From Agarophyton chilense (taxonomy: Eukaryota > Rhodophyta > Florideophyceae > Gracilariales > Gracilariaceae): a stretch of DNA of 64,000 nucleotides. The notes under the pieces were generated by a model. It did not search any database, was not told where the DNA came from, and saw only the letters and a program-made list of their open reading frames with translations. The DNA lies in assembly GCA_030374765.1 (NCBI GenBank), contig JARGXX010000001.1:1736001-1800000 (forward strand). The letters run 5' to 3'. The stretch's first letter is position 1. The number at the start of each line of letters is the position of its first letter. Position numbers and translations under genes: made by a program. This document shows positions 34,301 to 45,973 of the stretch, in pieces.

Positions 34301-35193
34301 TCAGGCGTTGTAAGGTAAAGCAGGAGCCGATAAATGAGGGCGAGTGCTTTACATGTGGTTCATGCCAAGCCTATTGTTGTAGCGTGCCTTCAGTCGACGG
34401 TGTGCAGTAGACATTGTCAAAGCTACGAGAAGAAAAGACTCGTCCCCGAAAAGCTTCTGCGGTTGGAAACGTGTAGTACGCGACCCTTTTTTGTGTGATA
34501 GACAAGGTGAAACGCGACGAATTGAGTTAGACGGCGCATGAGCTAGAAAACAATCAACGTTTACAATTTGCTTTAGTTTCCGGCAGTCTTTCAGTTCAAG
34601 GATACTGTGCAGAGAAGAGAGACTGTAGTTGTTTACGAAGGGTACATCTTTTATTTACACAGACAGTGCATGTACCCTTGGTACTGTACGTCTCGAGAGC
34701 TGGAATACACGATTCTCTGTACCATATATAAAGGTTCGGCATCAATCAAACGCTGCGTCACACAAATCGTGAGCAGTTTCAGCTTGACGCCGGCCTTTCG
34801 GTGGAAGGATTACATCAGCTACGGTTCCGGTCGAGATCGTGTCTGTAGGATTCATGGTAGTCGAATTGAATCGACAACGTGGAAAAATAAATGCTTCAAA
34901 TTCGAGCCTCGAATAGACAAAACTGCGAAGGACACGGCAGCCGTGAGACGATAGCCCTTTTAACACCATTATCTACAGCAGGGTTTGAAAGCGCTCGCTC
35001 TACAGGAGCGCATTGCAAATGCTGTCAGACTGCTGTTTATGGTCCGAACGGACCGTGTGGTGCCTAACATGCGCAACGCGTAGTCGTGTGACACAATTCG
35101 TGTGTGCTCGAGTGCCAGCAAAGGACACGCGGCCGTGCGTGACTCAGCGGCGTGAGCGTTCAGCCTAGCCGTGGCCCACATCAAAACATTTTG
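31319..35193. other. 3.9-kb gene-poor stretch
   Basis: No frame of convincing coding character on either strand. At 33195-33300 a unit of about 57 bp (cctctccgNacNtgggaNgtc...) occurs roughly twice in tandem. Unspliced small exons or ncRNA genes could be missed here. Confidence 0.4.
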
Positions 35194-36106
<913 letters not shown>

Positions 36107-36255
36107 CTCTCTCACCGAGGTCGACTGTTTAGCTTTCTTTTCTGAATTCGAGCTTCTTGCGATCCGCTGTTTGTAAATCTTTGCTTCTCCACGCTTGCCG
36201 GCACACTTTCTTGCTTTCCTACATGTAGATGATAAATTGTCAGAGTACATCACTT

Positions 36256-39200
36256 TCACAAAAACTGCCGGAGAACTTCGTTGTCCGCGGCTAGTTCAAC
36301 AAGTAGTGGGTCATCAAAATACTTGGTGATAGAAACGTCGTCCGGCATGCCTTTTCTTCTCCTCGTTTTCACCATGCATTCACGAGCTAGTTCTGCTCTA
36401 CCAGATATATGGAGGGTAGGCAACGGGATAGATTTATCCAGAGGGTCCCCAGGAAGCACGCTCCAGTGGTCAAACAGTTGCATACAGAATGCCGACCCAT
36501 ATGTTAAGCTTCTCAGATCAGTTTCAAATCCGACGGACTCCAGAACAGGCATGTGTACAATCAGACGCTTCAGTGGTGTACCCGGAACATCCGCTTCCGA
36601 GATTACGGCTCCTCTTCGTTTCCCCACTAATGTATGCACAACGTTCGTACATTCGGGGGCACATATAACTTCCGACACGTACACTGGCTCCATTAGACGA
36701 GGCGTTGCAGTTAGTATTGAAGAATAAACTACTCTTCTGCAAGTGGGAATGACTTGGGCAGCTGAACGACCTTCTTGAGTTTCTGAGATATTTGTATCCA
36801 ACAGTCGAACTTTTACGCCGCGGACTGGTTCATCAGCTAGAGGGCCTTCCCGCACAGCCCAGCAAAACCCTTGAACAATAGAATTTCGTACCAAATCAGC
36901 TTTCAAACGAGAATCTTCGATCAGAACATCATTAAGTAGTGCGTTCGGTCCTCTAGCTCTATCGGGACCAAAAGTCCACAACGACTTCGAAGCCAAGGCA
37001 TCCCAGCCATATTCCCTCAAAGCATCCGGTGAATTATTGTTCTTTGCAAGGACACCATTATCCAAGGCCTTCATGATGCTTTCCTCAAGAGGTTCAGCAA
37101 TCATAACCATCTTATTCTGTTTGTTTTGAGTTTCAGCATAACACTTCAAAGCGGATGTTTCCAAAACCGTTTCAGCAAAAGGAACTACTGGGTCGGAAAC
37201 CTTGACCTCAATTCTGGCAAAGAACTGTCGAAGATCCCGTAGTACGCAGTCCATATAGAGTTCACCAGATCCAATAAGCGTGTGTTCACCTGTTTCCTCT
37301 ACTTTCGTCACGAGGCCTGGATAGGAGTTCACGCATTGTCGCAATGAAGAAATCATTTTCGGAAGCTCCGAAGGTCGTACTGGTTCCACAGCAACTTTCA
37401 TGACTGCAGTCGGAATGTACTCTTGCAGAGGCCTGAAAATGAAGGCGTCCGAGCTCGCTGGGTGGGTAGGAGAAACGAGAGTGGCTGATTTGAAGACAGT
37501 GCTGTCGATGCCCCTGATCAATACTACTTGGCCAGCGCTAGCTTTCTCCACATTAATCTTAAACCGCCCACAAGGAACGAAAATGTCGGCAACTTTCCCG
37601 AGAGATTGATCTTCTGCGTTAGTATCCTTATCGTATGAATTTCCGAGAATACGAATGTTTTCCCCCTTCTTGATCGTTGAATTCAATATGCGGACGAGAC
37701 AATCGAAGTGTAGTGCTTTCTCGTCTGGAATAAGTTTTCCAACAAATGCAGATAGAGGGGACGTTGCCTCGGTGGAGCAGGTACTTGTGGAAGAGAACCA
37801 AGACAGACGGCTCTCCTCTGAGCCCATCTTCTCATAGCCATACAATGCTCCTATTTTTCTCGAAGCTGCATCGGCTGGGGACTTGATATGTCGAACAACC
37901 ATTTCTACAAATCCTACCATGTTTCCCATTCCGAAAACGTTCTTACTAACGTGCTTTAACTGCGCCTTCAAATCTCCATCCAATGCGCTTCGGTAAACCC
38001 CACTACCAAACAATGCGATGTCACAACCAGGAGGGGCATTAGTTCTTGTTGACGCTAACAGTTTGTTCCTCTTTAGATATTCAGTGAGATCTTCAACATC
38101 ATGTGATAAAACTGCAGTGTGGAGCTTGTAAAATGGTTCAAGTACAAATGAAACGAATGTTCTTACATCCGTCCCAGGCCCTGGTTTCTTTGAAAACTTT
38201 CTAGTCTGGACATCGTAATAAACTTCCCCCCATAGTCTGATTGACAACTGAGATGCATTCAAAGGGAACTTATCCATGCCGCCCGCACATTCAACATATA
38301 CCTGTGCGAATTGAGGAAGAGTGAAACATATACCCTCACTAGAAGAAGAAAAGGCTACATTTCCACGAGTTGGAGACAAAGGTGGCACCTCGTACGGTTG
38401 CAATATATCGTTAACAGTATCAATGATATTTCGAATTTTGTGGTATGCATCAGCAGGGGGTAATCGGAGCTCCAAACACAAGCGGTCAATTTTAGAAATG
38501 ACAAGAACTATGTCCAAGCACATTAGGGCTGCTCTTCGGAGAAGAACATCGGTACCCATCATGACACCTTCTACGACATCAACAAAAACAACGACTCCGT
38601 CCACCAAGTTCATAGCAGCAACTGATTCGTCGAGAAAGTTTACATGCCCAGGAGTGTCAAGCACGGTGATTCCATAAGACTTTTCCGTGGAGTTTTGCAT
38701 CAAAAAAGTTGATGCAGTTGACTTAATGGAGACTTTCAGCTGCTGCTCATCGCGTCTTGTATCCATATACCTCACCGGCAGATCTCTATCGTCTAAATCT
38801 TGCCACGGCATCTCATGGGTCGCTTCAAATAACATATCTACAAATGAAGTCTTTCCGTGATGTAAATGACCAATGAGAGCGACATTCCGTAGAAGCGACG
38901 GATAAGGCAAAACGGCATCGGTTAAAAACTTTCGGCTATACCTCGCGGGCGGGATGGTATCCTGACTTTCATGTAATCCCGAAGAAGGCTCAACCATAGG
39001 AGCTATTATTGGTTCTGAAATACCCTGTGCATCTTCTTCTTCTATAAGGACTTCTGTATCGGGCCCAAACACTTCTTCGGCAGAAGGATAGTATTGCTTG
39101 TCTTCTGCTAGTACAATTGCTTGCGAATCATCTTGATTTCCTGTTTCCAATCCGCGTGGCATAGCATCTTCAACCAACAGTAGCTTCGATGAGACCTTTC

Positions 39201-39357
39201 GATGGGCAGAAGTGTCGACATGGTCCTCACCATTCTGATTCGGGATTGATTGCTCCGGTTTCGGATGATCCTTGGGTTCTGATGCATCAGACTCAGAGTC
39301 AGAGAGCTCGGGACCTATGTAGTTCCCAAACTCATCATACAGATCTTCCACATCCAT
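36256..39357 (-). CDS. EFTUD2: U5 snRNP GTPase Snu114/EFTUD2
   Basis: 1033 residues, no introns. The N-terminus VEDLYDEFGNYIGPEL is diagnostic for the family and is followed by an acidic region. The EF-2-like GTPase domain carries GHLHHGKTS (G1, residues 163-171), DTPGHVNF (G3) and SKID in the G4 position, where orthologues have NKID. Domains II-V of EF-2 follow, including GSGELYMDCVLRDLR and the C-terminal EVICAPECTNVVHTLVGKRRG. In the spliceosome this GTPase sits with Prp8 and Brr2 and controls U4/U6 unwinding and disassembly. Length fits orthologues (about 970-1010). The start is the first ATG and gives the conserved N-terminus. Confidence 0.97.
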   Translation of the reverse strand: MDVEDLYDEFGNYIGPELSDSESDASEPKDHPKPEQSIPNQNGEDHVDTSAHRKVSSKLLLVEDAMPRGLETGNQDDSQAIVLAEDKQYYPSAEEVFGPDTEVLIEEEDAQGISEPIIAPMVEPSSGLHESQDTIPPARYSRKFLTDAVLPYPSLLRNVALIGHLHHGKTSFVDMLFEATHEMPWQDLDDRDLPVRYMDTRRDEQQLKVSIKSTASTFLMQNSTEKSYGITVLDTPGHVNFLDESVAAMNLVDGVVVFVDVVEGVMMGTDVLLRRAALMCLDIVLVISKIDRLCLELRLPPADAYHKIRNIIDTVNDILQPYEVPPLSPTRGNVAFSSSSEGICFTLPQFAQVYVECAGGMDKFPLNASQLSIRLWGEVYYDVQTRKFSKKPGPGTDVRTFVSFVLEPFYKLHTAVLSHDVEDLTEYLKRNKLLASTRTNAPPGCDIALFGSGVYRSALDGDLKAQLKHVSKNVFGMGNMVGFVEMVVRHIKSPADAASRKIGALYGYEKMGSEESRLSWFSSTSTCSTEATSPLSAFVGKLIPDEKALHFDCLVRILNSTIKKGENIRILGNSYDKDTNAEDQSLGKVADIFVPCGRFKINVEKASAGQVVLIRGIDSTVFKSATLVSPTHPASSDAFIFRPLQEYIPTAVMKVAVEPVRPSELPKMISSLRQCVNSYPGLVTKVEETGEHTLIGSGELYMDCVLRDLRQFFARIEVKVSDPVVPFAETVLETSALKCYAETQNKQNKMVMIAEPLEESIMKALDNGVLAKNNNSPDALREYGWDALASKSLWTFGPDRARGPNALLNDVLIEDSRLKADLVRNSIVQGFCWAVREGPLADEPVRGVKVRLLDTNISETQEGRSAAQVIPTCRRVVYSSILTATPRLMEPVYVSEVICAPECTNVVHTLVGKRRGAVISEADVPGTPLKRLIVHMPVLESVGFETDLRSLTYGSAFCMQLFDHWSVLPGDPLDKSIPLPTLHISGRAELARECMVKTRRRKGMPDDVSITKYFDDPLLVELAADNEVLRQFL

Positions 39358-39816
39358 CGCGAATAAAGACGTATGAACCTAAGTTAATTCCAGCACCGCA
39401 GCTAATCAAGAGCGATACCTATTCTCGTGAAGATAATTTTCCTTCATATTCCGAGGATTTGTGAGCTTAACTGATGTTCCTTCAATCTGTCGGATACAAT
39501 CGCAAGGCGAAACGGAGGACACTATAATCATCCAAGACCGAAACGGAGGGTAGTGGAACGGCGTGTTAAGAAGTTCGGCTCTGCGACCAAGAAGCGGATC
39601 ATGATGATTCGGCGTGATGTGCGCAAATAGCCGTTCCCCGCCACATTTCACGGGGTCAAGTTTTGGCGCAAAACCTACAGTACGAAGACGAATTCTCGGT
39701 TTTTAGCGCTTTTCTGGTAATCCTGTAAAAAATTACTGCCATATTGTTCATAAACAGGGGAAAAGTAGATGCTACCCCCTTCTGTACTTCGGGAGGAGAA
39801 ATAGATGCCCCGTGTT
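39358..39816. other. Intergenic region between Snu114 promoter and LINE tail
   Basis: About 460 bp upstream of Snu114 with no coding frame of note; it presumably holds the Snu114 promoter. Confidence 0.4.
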
Positions 39817-39834
39817 CTCTCTCTCTCTCTCTCT
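39817..39834 (-). repeat. (GA)9 tail of the LINE
   Basis: Dinucleotide run at the 3' end of the LINE, 16 nt after its stop codon. It replaces a poly(A) tail. Confidence 0.75.
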
Positions 39835-39850
39835 TTACGGGCACACTTGT

Positions 39851-42800
39851 CTAATTCCTACGTAGTGCAGAGCGTTCTTTGTCAAAAAAACGTTCCCTCA
39901 CTAGGAAGACCAGCATTTTTTCTGGCCACTTCTTGATGATTTCGTCTACCGCTAGGCCTTGACGTTCTTGCACAGGGGGCAAACATATTCTTCTTGACAT
40001 AGTTCTCGACGGGCATCTTAAGACATAATGATCTACATCATTGAGCACCCCCGGCCTACAGGTACAACAGAGCCTTTTCTTCTGTAAGTACGACCCCAAT
40101 GGATGCAAGCACGGTGTGTGACCAACTACAAGTTGCGATAAAGCGACGTTTGCCTCTCGTAGAGAAACAATGTTTTCCAGTCCTTCTGGAATGTTTTCTA
40201 TTAATGGGGACTTCTTTTTCTTCGTTATGACTCTTCTCTTCACATCCGCAAAATCAACTGGAGCGGCGACTTGATCTTGCATAGAAATATTCAGAGCTTC
40301 TTTTGCTAGGTTATCCACCATATCATTTCGAGGGATACCACAATGGCTTGGAATCCAAACCATATCAACGGTACAGTACTTTCCAATTTCAGAAAGGCTG
40401 ATAGATACTTGCTGTAGAGAATACGATTGATGTCGGGCAACTCCTCTGAGATTATCCAATATGCTGTGAGAATCGGTAACAATTCTTATATTTCCAATCC
40501 ATCCCTCCCTAACGCGTATCAGAACAACTTGCAACGCTTTTTTCAAAGCCTTTATCTCAGTAAAAAAGGAGCACGTTTCAACTCCTGCCGGGAACATTCC
40601 TTTTTGCGGTTCTTTATCATCGTTCCACCAAATTGCAAACGCACTCCCTCCTACTTCAGTAATTTCTAGAGTTTTCCAGCTTAGTTCGTGTCCATCTGCA
40701 TCAACAAGATTTCGGTGGTTTTCAGATATAGAATAGGCCATAACGAACCCGTCGTCGTAATGAATCGAAATATCCGGTAACCTTCCGTGTTTCTTGTAAA
40801 AGTTCTGTACTGTTTTTGAGTAGTTACCACTTTTCCGTAAGTATTCTATATACCCTGTGTACCATCCCTCATTCCATTCGACAGCTGCTCGTAATGGTTT
40901 CTTGATTTCAAGCCAATTTGGGCGCCCAACAGAACCATCGCTCCATATTTCACAGTCTGCTTTCCGCAAGCTTCGTAGCATACTTAAAGCTTGCTGACGT
41001 TGAAAATCGATATTATCTTTCTTTGTGCAGCTGGTGTAGTGAAAGCAAATACTTTCGGAATTGTGAATCACGATCGGTACAGGCAATGGTTCTCTTGGTA
41101 GCATAAGTAGCCCGCAAGTACCCAGTTGATGTTCGGCTGCCTTATTGAAAGTACTTCTTGATTTTCGAATGCGAGTTAACGACTCTTTCTTCACAGCCAG
41201 AGCGATCGGTGATAAACTATCCTTAAGACATCGTTTCGCTTTTTCGTAGAGTTTTGCCGCTTGAGACACTGCAATATTGTACAAACTTGGTTGGTCCAAT
41301 AAGCTTCTCAACTTCTGTATGGGTGAGGATTTCGCGCAACCGGTCTGGATTCTGGAGGCCTCGTTTCGTGCCCTTTCTACTTCCTCCGCTGCGCATATTA
41401 TCGCGTTAGGGATGACAATACTGGCAGCATATCTAGCGATTGGCTCTGCGAAGCCGACCCGAAAGGTGTTCATGGTCTTCCAATCTGCTCCCCAGGTGGT
41501 GCCAGTGAGACAGCGCAATATTCGGTTCCTTGCTCTGTACTTTGCTGCTACGCGGTTGAGGTGATGGTGGAAGTTAAGTCTACAGTCCAGTACAACCCCT
41601 AGAAACCTCGCACATTCCGAAAGTTGTATCCACGAGCCCGCCAGTTTTACTTCATACTTTGTTCTTTCTTTCTTCTAATTAGAATAAGTAAACGGCACCA
41701 ACGAAGTTTTCTTAGGGTTCATTTGGATATTGTTCTCTGCACAATATACTTCCAATCTTTCAACTGCTGCCTGAATAGCATGTCGGCTAAACTCTAGTTT
41801 TCTTTGGGTCGAAGATATGGAAACATCATCCGCAAATAAGCTTACCTCAATTCGATCGTCGCCTTGCTTTACCTTGTTCGGAAGATCTGAAACGTAAGCT
41901 GTCCATAATCCCGGGGAGATGGTCCCTCCTTGCGGGAGTCCTTGTGGTACGACAAAAGGTCTGGTGTCCGATGTTTTCCATCTGCAAGTCCATCGTCGGT
42001 CCATGATAAACGCTCTAATCCATCTCCACAACTTTGTTGGGCATCCCATTCTTTCTAACTTCACCAGTAATTTATGGTGTTGCACGCAATCATAAGCCTT
42101 AGAAAAGTCACATAATAAGGCTAATGTCTGTCTTCTATGCTGCCAGCCATGTGTAATTCGTTCACATAAAGCCACAACATGCTCCTCGGTTGTTCGCATC
42201 ATTCTGAATCCCGCTTGGCATGCCGGTAGTCTTGGTTCCAGCCAGTTCATAAACAGCCTGTTAACCATTCTTTCTGCCACCCTTGCTACAACACAGGTAA
42301 GTGATATCGGCCGAAACCTACCTTTAACTCCTGGTTTGGGGATCGGGATAAGGCGTGAAAGTCTCCACTTGGCCAATGTCTTACCTTCCTTGTAGCTCTT
42401 GTTAATTATTTCAAGAAGCCATTTCTTTCCCAATTCTGGAAGATGCTGAAGAAAGGCTATCTGTACTAGATCCGGACCTCCGGCTTTCTTAGGGTTCATT
42501 TCTTTGAGCTCCACCTCCAAATGGTGCATGTCAAATGTATTGTTCGTCCATGCTTCAGTGTCCTTTGCTTTCGTGCGGTAATCGTTTAGAGCTTTTCTGT
42601 ACTCATTTCGTGATCTTGTTTCCTTCTCATGAGTTCGGGCGTTCCGAATTTCTGATTTTACAAACCACTTTGCTCGCTTTTTATCCAGCCAGCGTTCTCC
42701 AGCCGGTGGGCAAAAGCTTGGATGTTCCATACTGCTCTTGTCAATTGCTTTCACTATTCTCCACAGTTTTGCATCTTCGTCTTGTGGTCGTAACGATTCC

Positions 42801-43876
42801 ATCATTTCTTTCCATGTTTCTCGTTTTAGCTTATCAATGACAACTCTTGCGTGATATAAGGCTCTTTGTAGAGCGGTTCTGTTTTCCTCACTCGGATTGG
42901 CTTGGAATTCTTTCCACCTGATTGCTCTCATTTCCACTACTTCTGCTGCCTCCGGGCTCCACCATGGTGCTTCTCGTCTTCTTTTCCCAAATGGTACTGA
43001 ATGCTTTGCTGCTTCTAGAACTGCTACATAAAACATTTCATAGAGCTTATCAATACTTTCTACTTCTCTATTATCTAGCATACAAAGCCTGTTTTCTACT
43101 TCTATGGAGAATTTTTTCCAGTCCGCTTTACGTAAGCTCCAGTGCTTCCTTTTGTCTTGAACGTACTTCTTTTTTCCCACATCTACTGTTATGAGGCATG
43201 CGTGATGATCTGTAAAAGGTTCTGGTGCTGCTTCCCATTTAGTGAGAGGTAGCCATTTTTCCGGGATGACCGCCACATGTATGCTACTCTGTGATCGGCT
43301 TGCCGGATCTGTGTGAGTTGCAACGCCATCCATATTCAATACCTCTCGCTGCATCTTCTGCATGTGCTCCTCAAACTCAATTCCTGCTGCTTCGGCTCTT
43401 GAAGGGTACCATGAGCCACAAATATTACAGTCTCCGACTATCATGTCTTGGTCGTCGAGTAATGTATACCATTTTGTCATCCGGAGCTGTGGTGGTATGT
43501 ACACATTGGCAATAGAGAGTAAACCTCGTGGACTGTGCACAAGAACAGTCACTCTTTCAATTCCTGTCGTAATTGAGCGTTCTGTGAGAAGATCGAGACT
43601 GAGATCGTTTCTCTGGTATGTTGTTACCCCGCCACCTCTGCCCCCATTCATACTAAAATCCCACTCTCTGTCACATCTGCCTACTACTGAGAAGCCTTGG
43701 ATGGACGGGTTGCGATCTCCCTTGCGTAAGTGAGTTTCTTGCAGAAGAAGCAAGTCAGCTCTCCAAGTGTGCGCGAGGCGCGCTATCTCACTCCGTTTCC
43801 CCGTCCGTAGAAGGCTTCTGCAGTTCAGTTGTAGTATGCGCAACGTTCTTGTTCCAGCATTTTTTGATTTTTTCAT
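39851..43876 (-). pseudogene. LINE ORF2: endonuclease-RT-RNase H, single in-frame stop
   Basis: One frame of about 1340 codons from the ATG at 43876 to TAG at 39851, broken only by TAG at 41675-41677 (TYSN, stop, KKERTK). Endonuclease motifs: LLLQETHLRKGD, IVGDCN and TDHHACL. RT motifs: GRFRPISLTCVVARVAER, ALLCDFSKAYDCVQ, GLPQGGTISPGLW and the catalytic SLFADDVSIS. RNase H shows the D-E-D-D set: IWSDGSVG, FFTEIKAL, IVTDSHSIL and DNLAKEAL. A Cys/His cluster (KKRLCCTCRPG...DHYVLRCP) closes the protein. One stop in ~4 kb indicates a fairly recent insertion. The stop falls between RT thumb and RNase H. Confidence 0.92.
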
Positions 43877-43944
43877 CTTTGGTAACCTGAAATATGCTGG
43901 TCTCCGTTGGAGACCCAACCGCAGATCCGTTTCGCTTCCCTAGA

Positions 43945-44362
43945 AACGAGGGAAGTCAGTCACACCACGTGAAGGCGGATCGCTTGTGACCCCCCGTGTT
44001 GACGTTGCAACAGGCATGTAGAGAACTCTGAATAGCAAGAACACGAGCGGATGGGCGTGTATGCTTTTTACAAGGGATAATTCTATATAGTTTAAGTTGG
44101 ATTACTCCGAAGATTTCTTTGCTACATGATACTAGCTCTAACTCCAATCAAAGATACATTTCTCTTTGTGATCCCGATAAGAGTGCACAGAAGGTTCTTC
44201 CTAGAATAGTGCAACGAATCTTCACGAGTTCATTCCATCGGATATGAAAAAAAAACTAGTGCTTTCTGATTCAAGCTTCTTGATCCAACCTTGACGGCTG
44301 ACAACTATTCATAAGGATACAATTCTCAAACGTACATCATAGCCATAGAAAGGGCCATAATC
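43945..44362. other. Gap between LINE 5' end and the F-box gene
   Basis: No supported gene. It may include remaining LINE 5' UTR and the 3' UTR of the F-box gene. Confidence 0.35.
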
Positions 44363-45904
44363 CTATGGCTTAAGATTGATGTGTTCGAGCCATGTCAAGA
44401 GTACTCTTCGCACCCCATCCACGCTAACACTTAGTGTGGTGCTTTCGAAATGAGTCAGTGCGGCTAGAGTGTGACTAATTCTTGGCTGCAATTCCTCCTT
44501 CTTCTCGATTGGAAACGCTGGGAAACACGAACTCATGTTCACTGTCTCAAGGCACTTACAATGCGTTTGTAGAAGATTGAGAAACAGAGGAAGGTGTTCT
44601 AAAAACATTCTATCTCCCAACCCATGTGAAGAGTGAGAAGTACTGCATGCCCTTATACGTTCAGAAAAGTGTATTCTCTTCAGGGCTTTGAATCTTGTCA
44701 GAAGGTGGGCAATTTCCGGTAGGGGTGAAAAGTATACAATCTCACGAGACACCAGTAAATTGTTGACCTCATTTTGCTCGTCAAACATGTCTAGCAAGCA
44801 CTTACATAGCTTCCTCAAAGAATTCGAGTCGATAAGGCTGATTCTCACATCGATGAAATAAACTCCCTTCACTTCTTTCTGCATAATTTCTTTCCGGGCT
44901 AGGCTAGAACTTAGATAGAGATCCAAAGAATGATCAGACCGTATATACAACGTTCGTAGCTCATTTTCGTCGCTCCCTGAAGAGTTCTCAGCGTTTGTAC
45001 TCTTTTCCATTAGAAGAGACTCCAAATCAGTAGAATCACTAAAAGATATAATCAAACGCGATTCATTCCCGGTTTCAAGCTTTTCGATGAATCTCAGTTG
45101 TGATATTCGATTGACGAAAAGAGGGTATACTGTTCTTAAAATCCCAGGAATAGAACTTGAGTCTTTCAGACTCACAACCAACTTGCTTTTGTGACGTTTG
45201 CATTCAAATGCGTTATGGTTCTTGATAGCGTCATAGAGTCGGTCGTTATGTGCACGATTCGAAACATTAACATGCCAAACTGGATGCCCTGCCCTTTCAA
45301 AGAACGCTAGCGAAGCTAGCGTATTAATAGAAGGGAAATATATTCTGAGGTGGTCGATGGGAGACCTCGACAATATTTTGCTTGTTTCCGATAAAACGGT
45401 ACCGGCGTCGGCTAGATAAAGAGCATCTAGATGAAAACAAACCGAAAAAAGCAGTTGCATTAGCGTACGGGTGTGCATCGATGGAAGAAATGGGATGGAT
45501 AGCCTGCGTAATTGGGTACCAGATTCTGCGATCAATTTTCGAAAGAATCGTATGTCCACAACCGGAGGATAGCGGAGCTGGCCATGAGAAGAAGGGTCAA
45601 TTGCAAGTTGATCAAAAAGCCCATAAACTTCTGACGGAGTTGTGCGAACTATTCGAAACAATTTCAAAAGACGACGGCAAGTAAAAGCCAAGTTGGCAAC
45701 ATCACGATACGCAGCCAAATCGCGACCACGCAACGTTTTCTTGTTCGGCAACAGACGATGCATAACCACCATCAGTACATCATCGCTAAGATCAAGCAAG
45801 CGGCATTGGTCAAAGGAACCTTGACTCACGCTTGAAACCCAGTTATAACGACGACGTTTGAACTCGGGGATCGAAGGGGTATCGAGAGCAAGACAGTGCT
45901 GCAT
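44363..45904 (-). CDS. F-box protein with leucine-rich-repeat-like body
   Basis: 513 residues, no introns. The ATG at 45904 is chosen because the frame further upstream begins with GTG and contains a TATA box. Residues 36-82 (RLLDLSDDVLMVVMHRLLP...NLAFTCRRLLKLF) match an F-box, which in other proteins binds Skp1 in SCF ubiquitin ligases. The rest has regularly spaced leucines (QLRRLSIPFLPS, HLDALYLADAG, ELRTLYIRSDHSLDLYLSS) like a degenerate LRR substrate-binding domain. The substrate is unknown. The F-box match is good by eye but was not scored. Confidence 0.65.
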   Translation of the reverse strand: MQHCLALDTPSIPEFKRRRYNWVSSVSQGSFDQCRLLDLSDDVLMVVMHRLLPNKKTLRGRDLAAYRDVANLAFTCRRLLKLFRIVRTTPSEVYGLFDQLAIDPSSHGQLRYPPVVDIRFFRKLIAESGTQLRRLSIPFLPSMHTRTLMQLLFSVCFHLDALYLADAGTVLSETSKILSRSPIDHLRIYFPSINTLASLAFFERAGHPVWHVNVSNRAHNDRLYDAIKNHNAFECKRHKSKLVVSLKDSSSIPGILRTVYPLFVNRISQLRFIEKLETGNESRLIISFSDSTDLESLLMEKSTNAENSSGSDENELRTLYIRSDHSLDLYLSSSLARKEIMQKEVKGVYFIDVRISLIDSNSLRKLCKCLLDMFDEQNEVNNLLVSREIVYFSPLPEIAHLLTRFKALKRIHFSERIRACSTSHSSHGLGDRMFLEHLPLFLNLLQTHCKCLETVNMSSCFPAFPIEKKEELQPRISHTLAALTHFESTTLSVSVDGVRRVLLTWLEHINLKP

Positions 45905-45966
45905 GTTGGATGTGCGATAGAGAAGATGTTGTGATTGAGGGAAAGGTATGGGCGCCCACGTTCTGC

Positions 45967-45973
45967 TTTTATA
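45967..45973 (-). promoter_or_regulatory. TATA box of the F-box gene
   Basis: TATAAAA on the minus strand, 63 bp before the ATG at 45904. This places transcription start close to the start codon and argues against the longer GTG-initiated frame. Confidence 0.6.

Larger units (their letters stand above)
39817..43944 (-). mobile_element. Non-LTR retrotransposon (LINE) with APE endonuclease, RT and RNase H
   Basis: Minus-strand element, nearly complete for its second ORF, with no LTRs. The 3' UTR is only 16 nt and runs into (GA)9 on the minus strand ((CT)9 at 39817-39834 on plus). The RNase H domain places it near the I/Tad/R1/LOA-type groups rather than L1. No ORF1 was found; the frame is closed by a stop just upstream at about 43944. 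The element is either 5' truncated or single-ORF. Confidence 0.88.
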
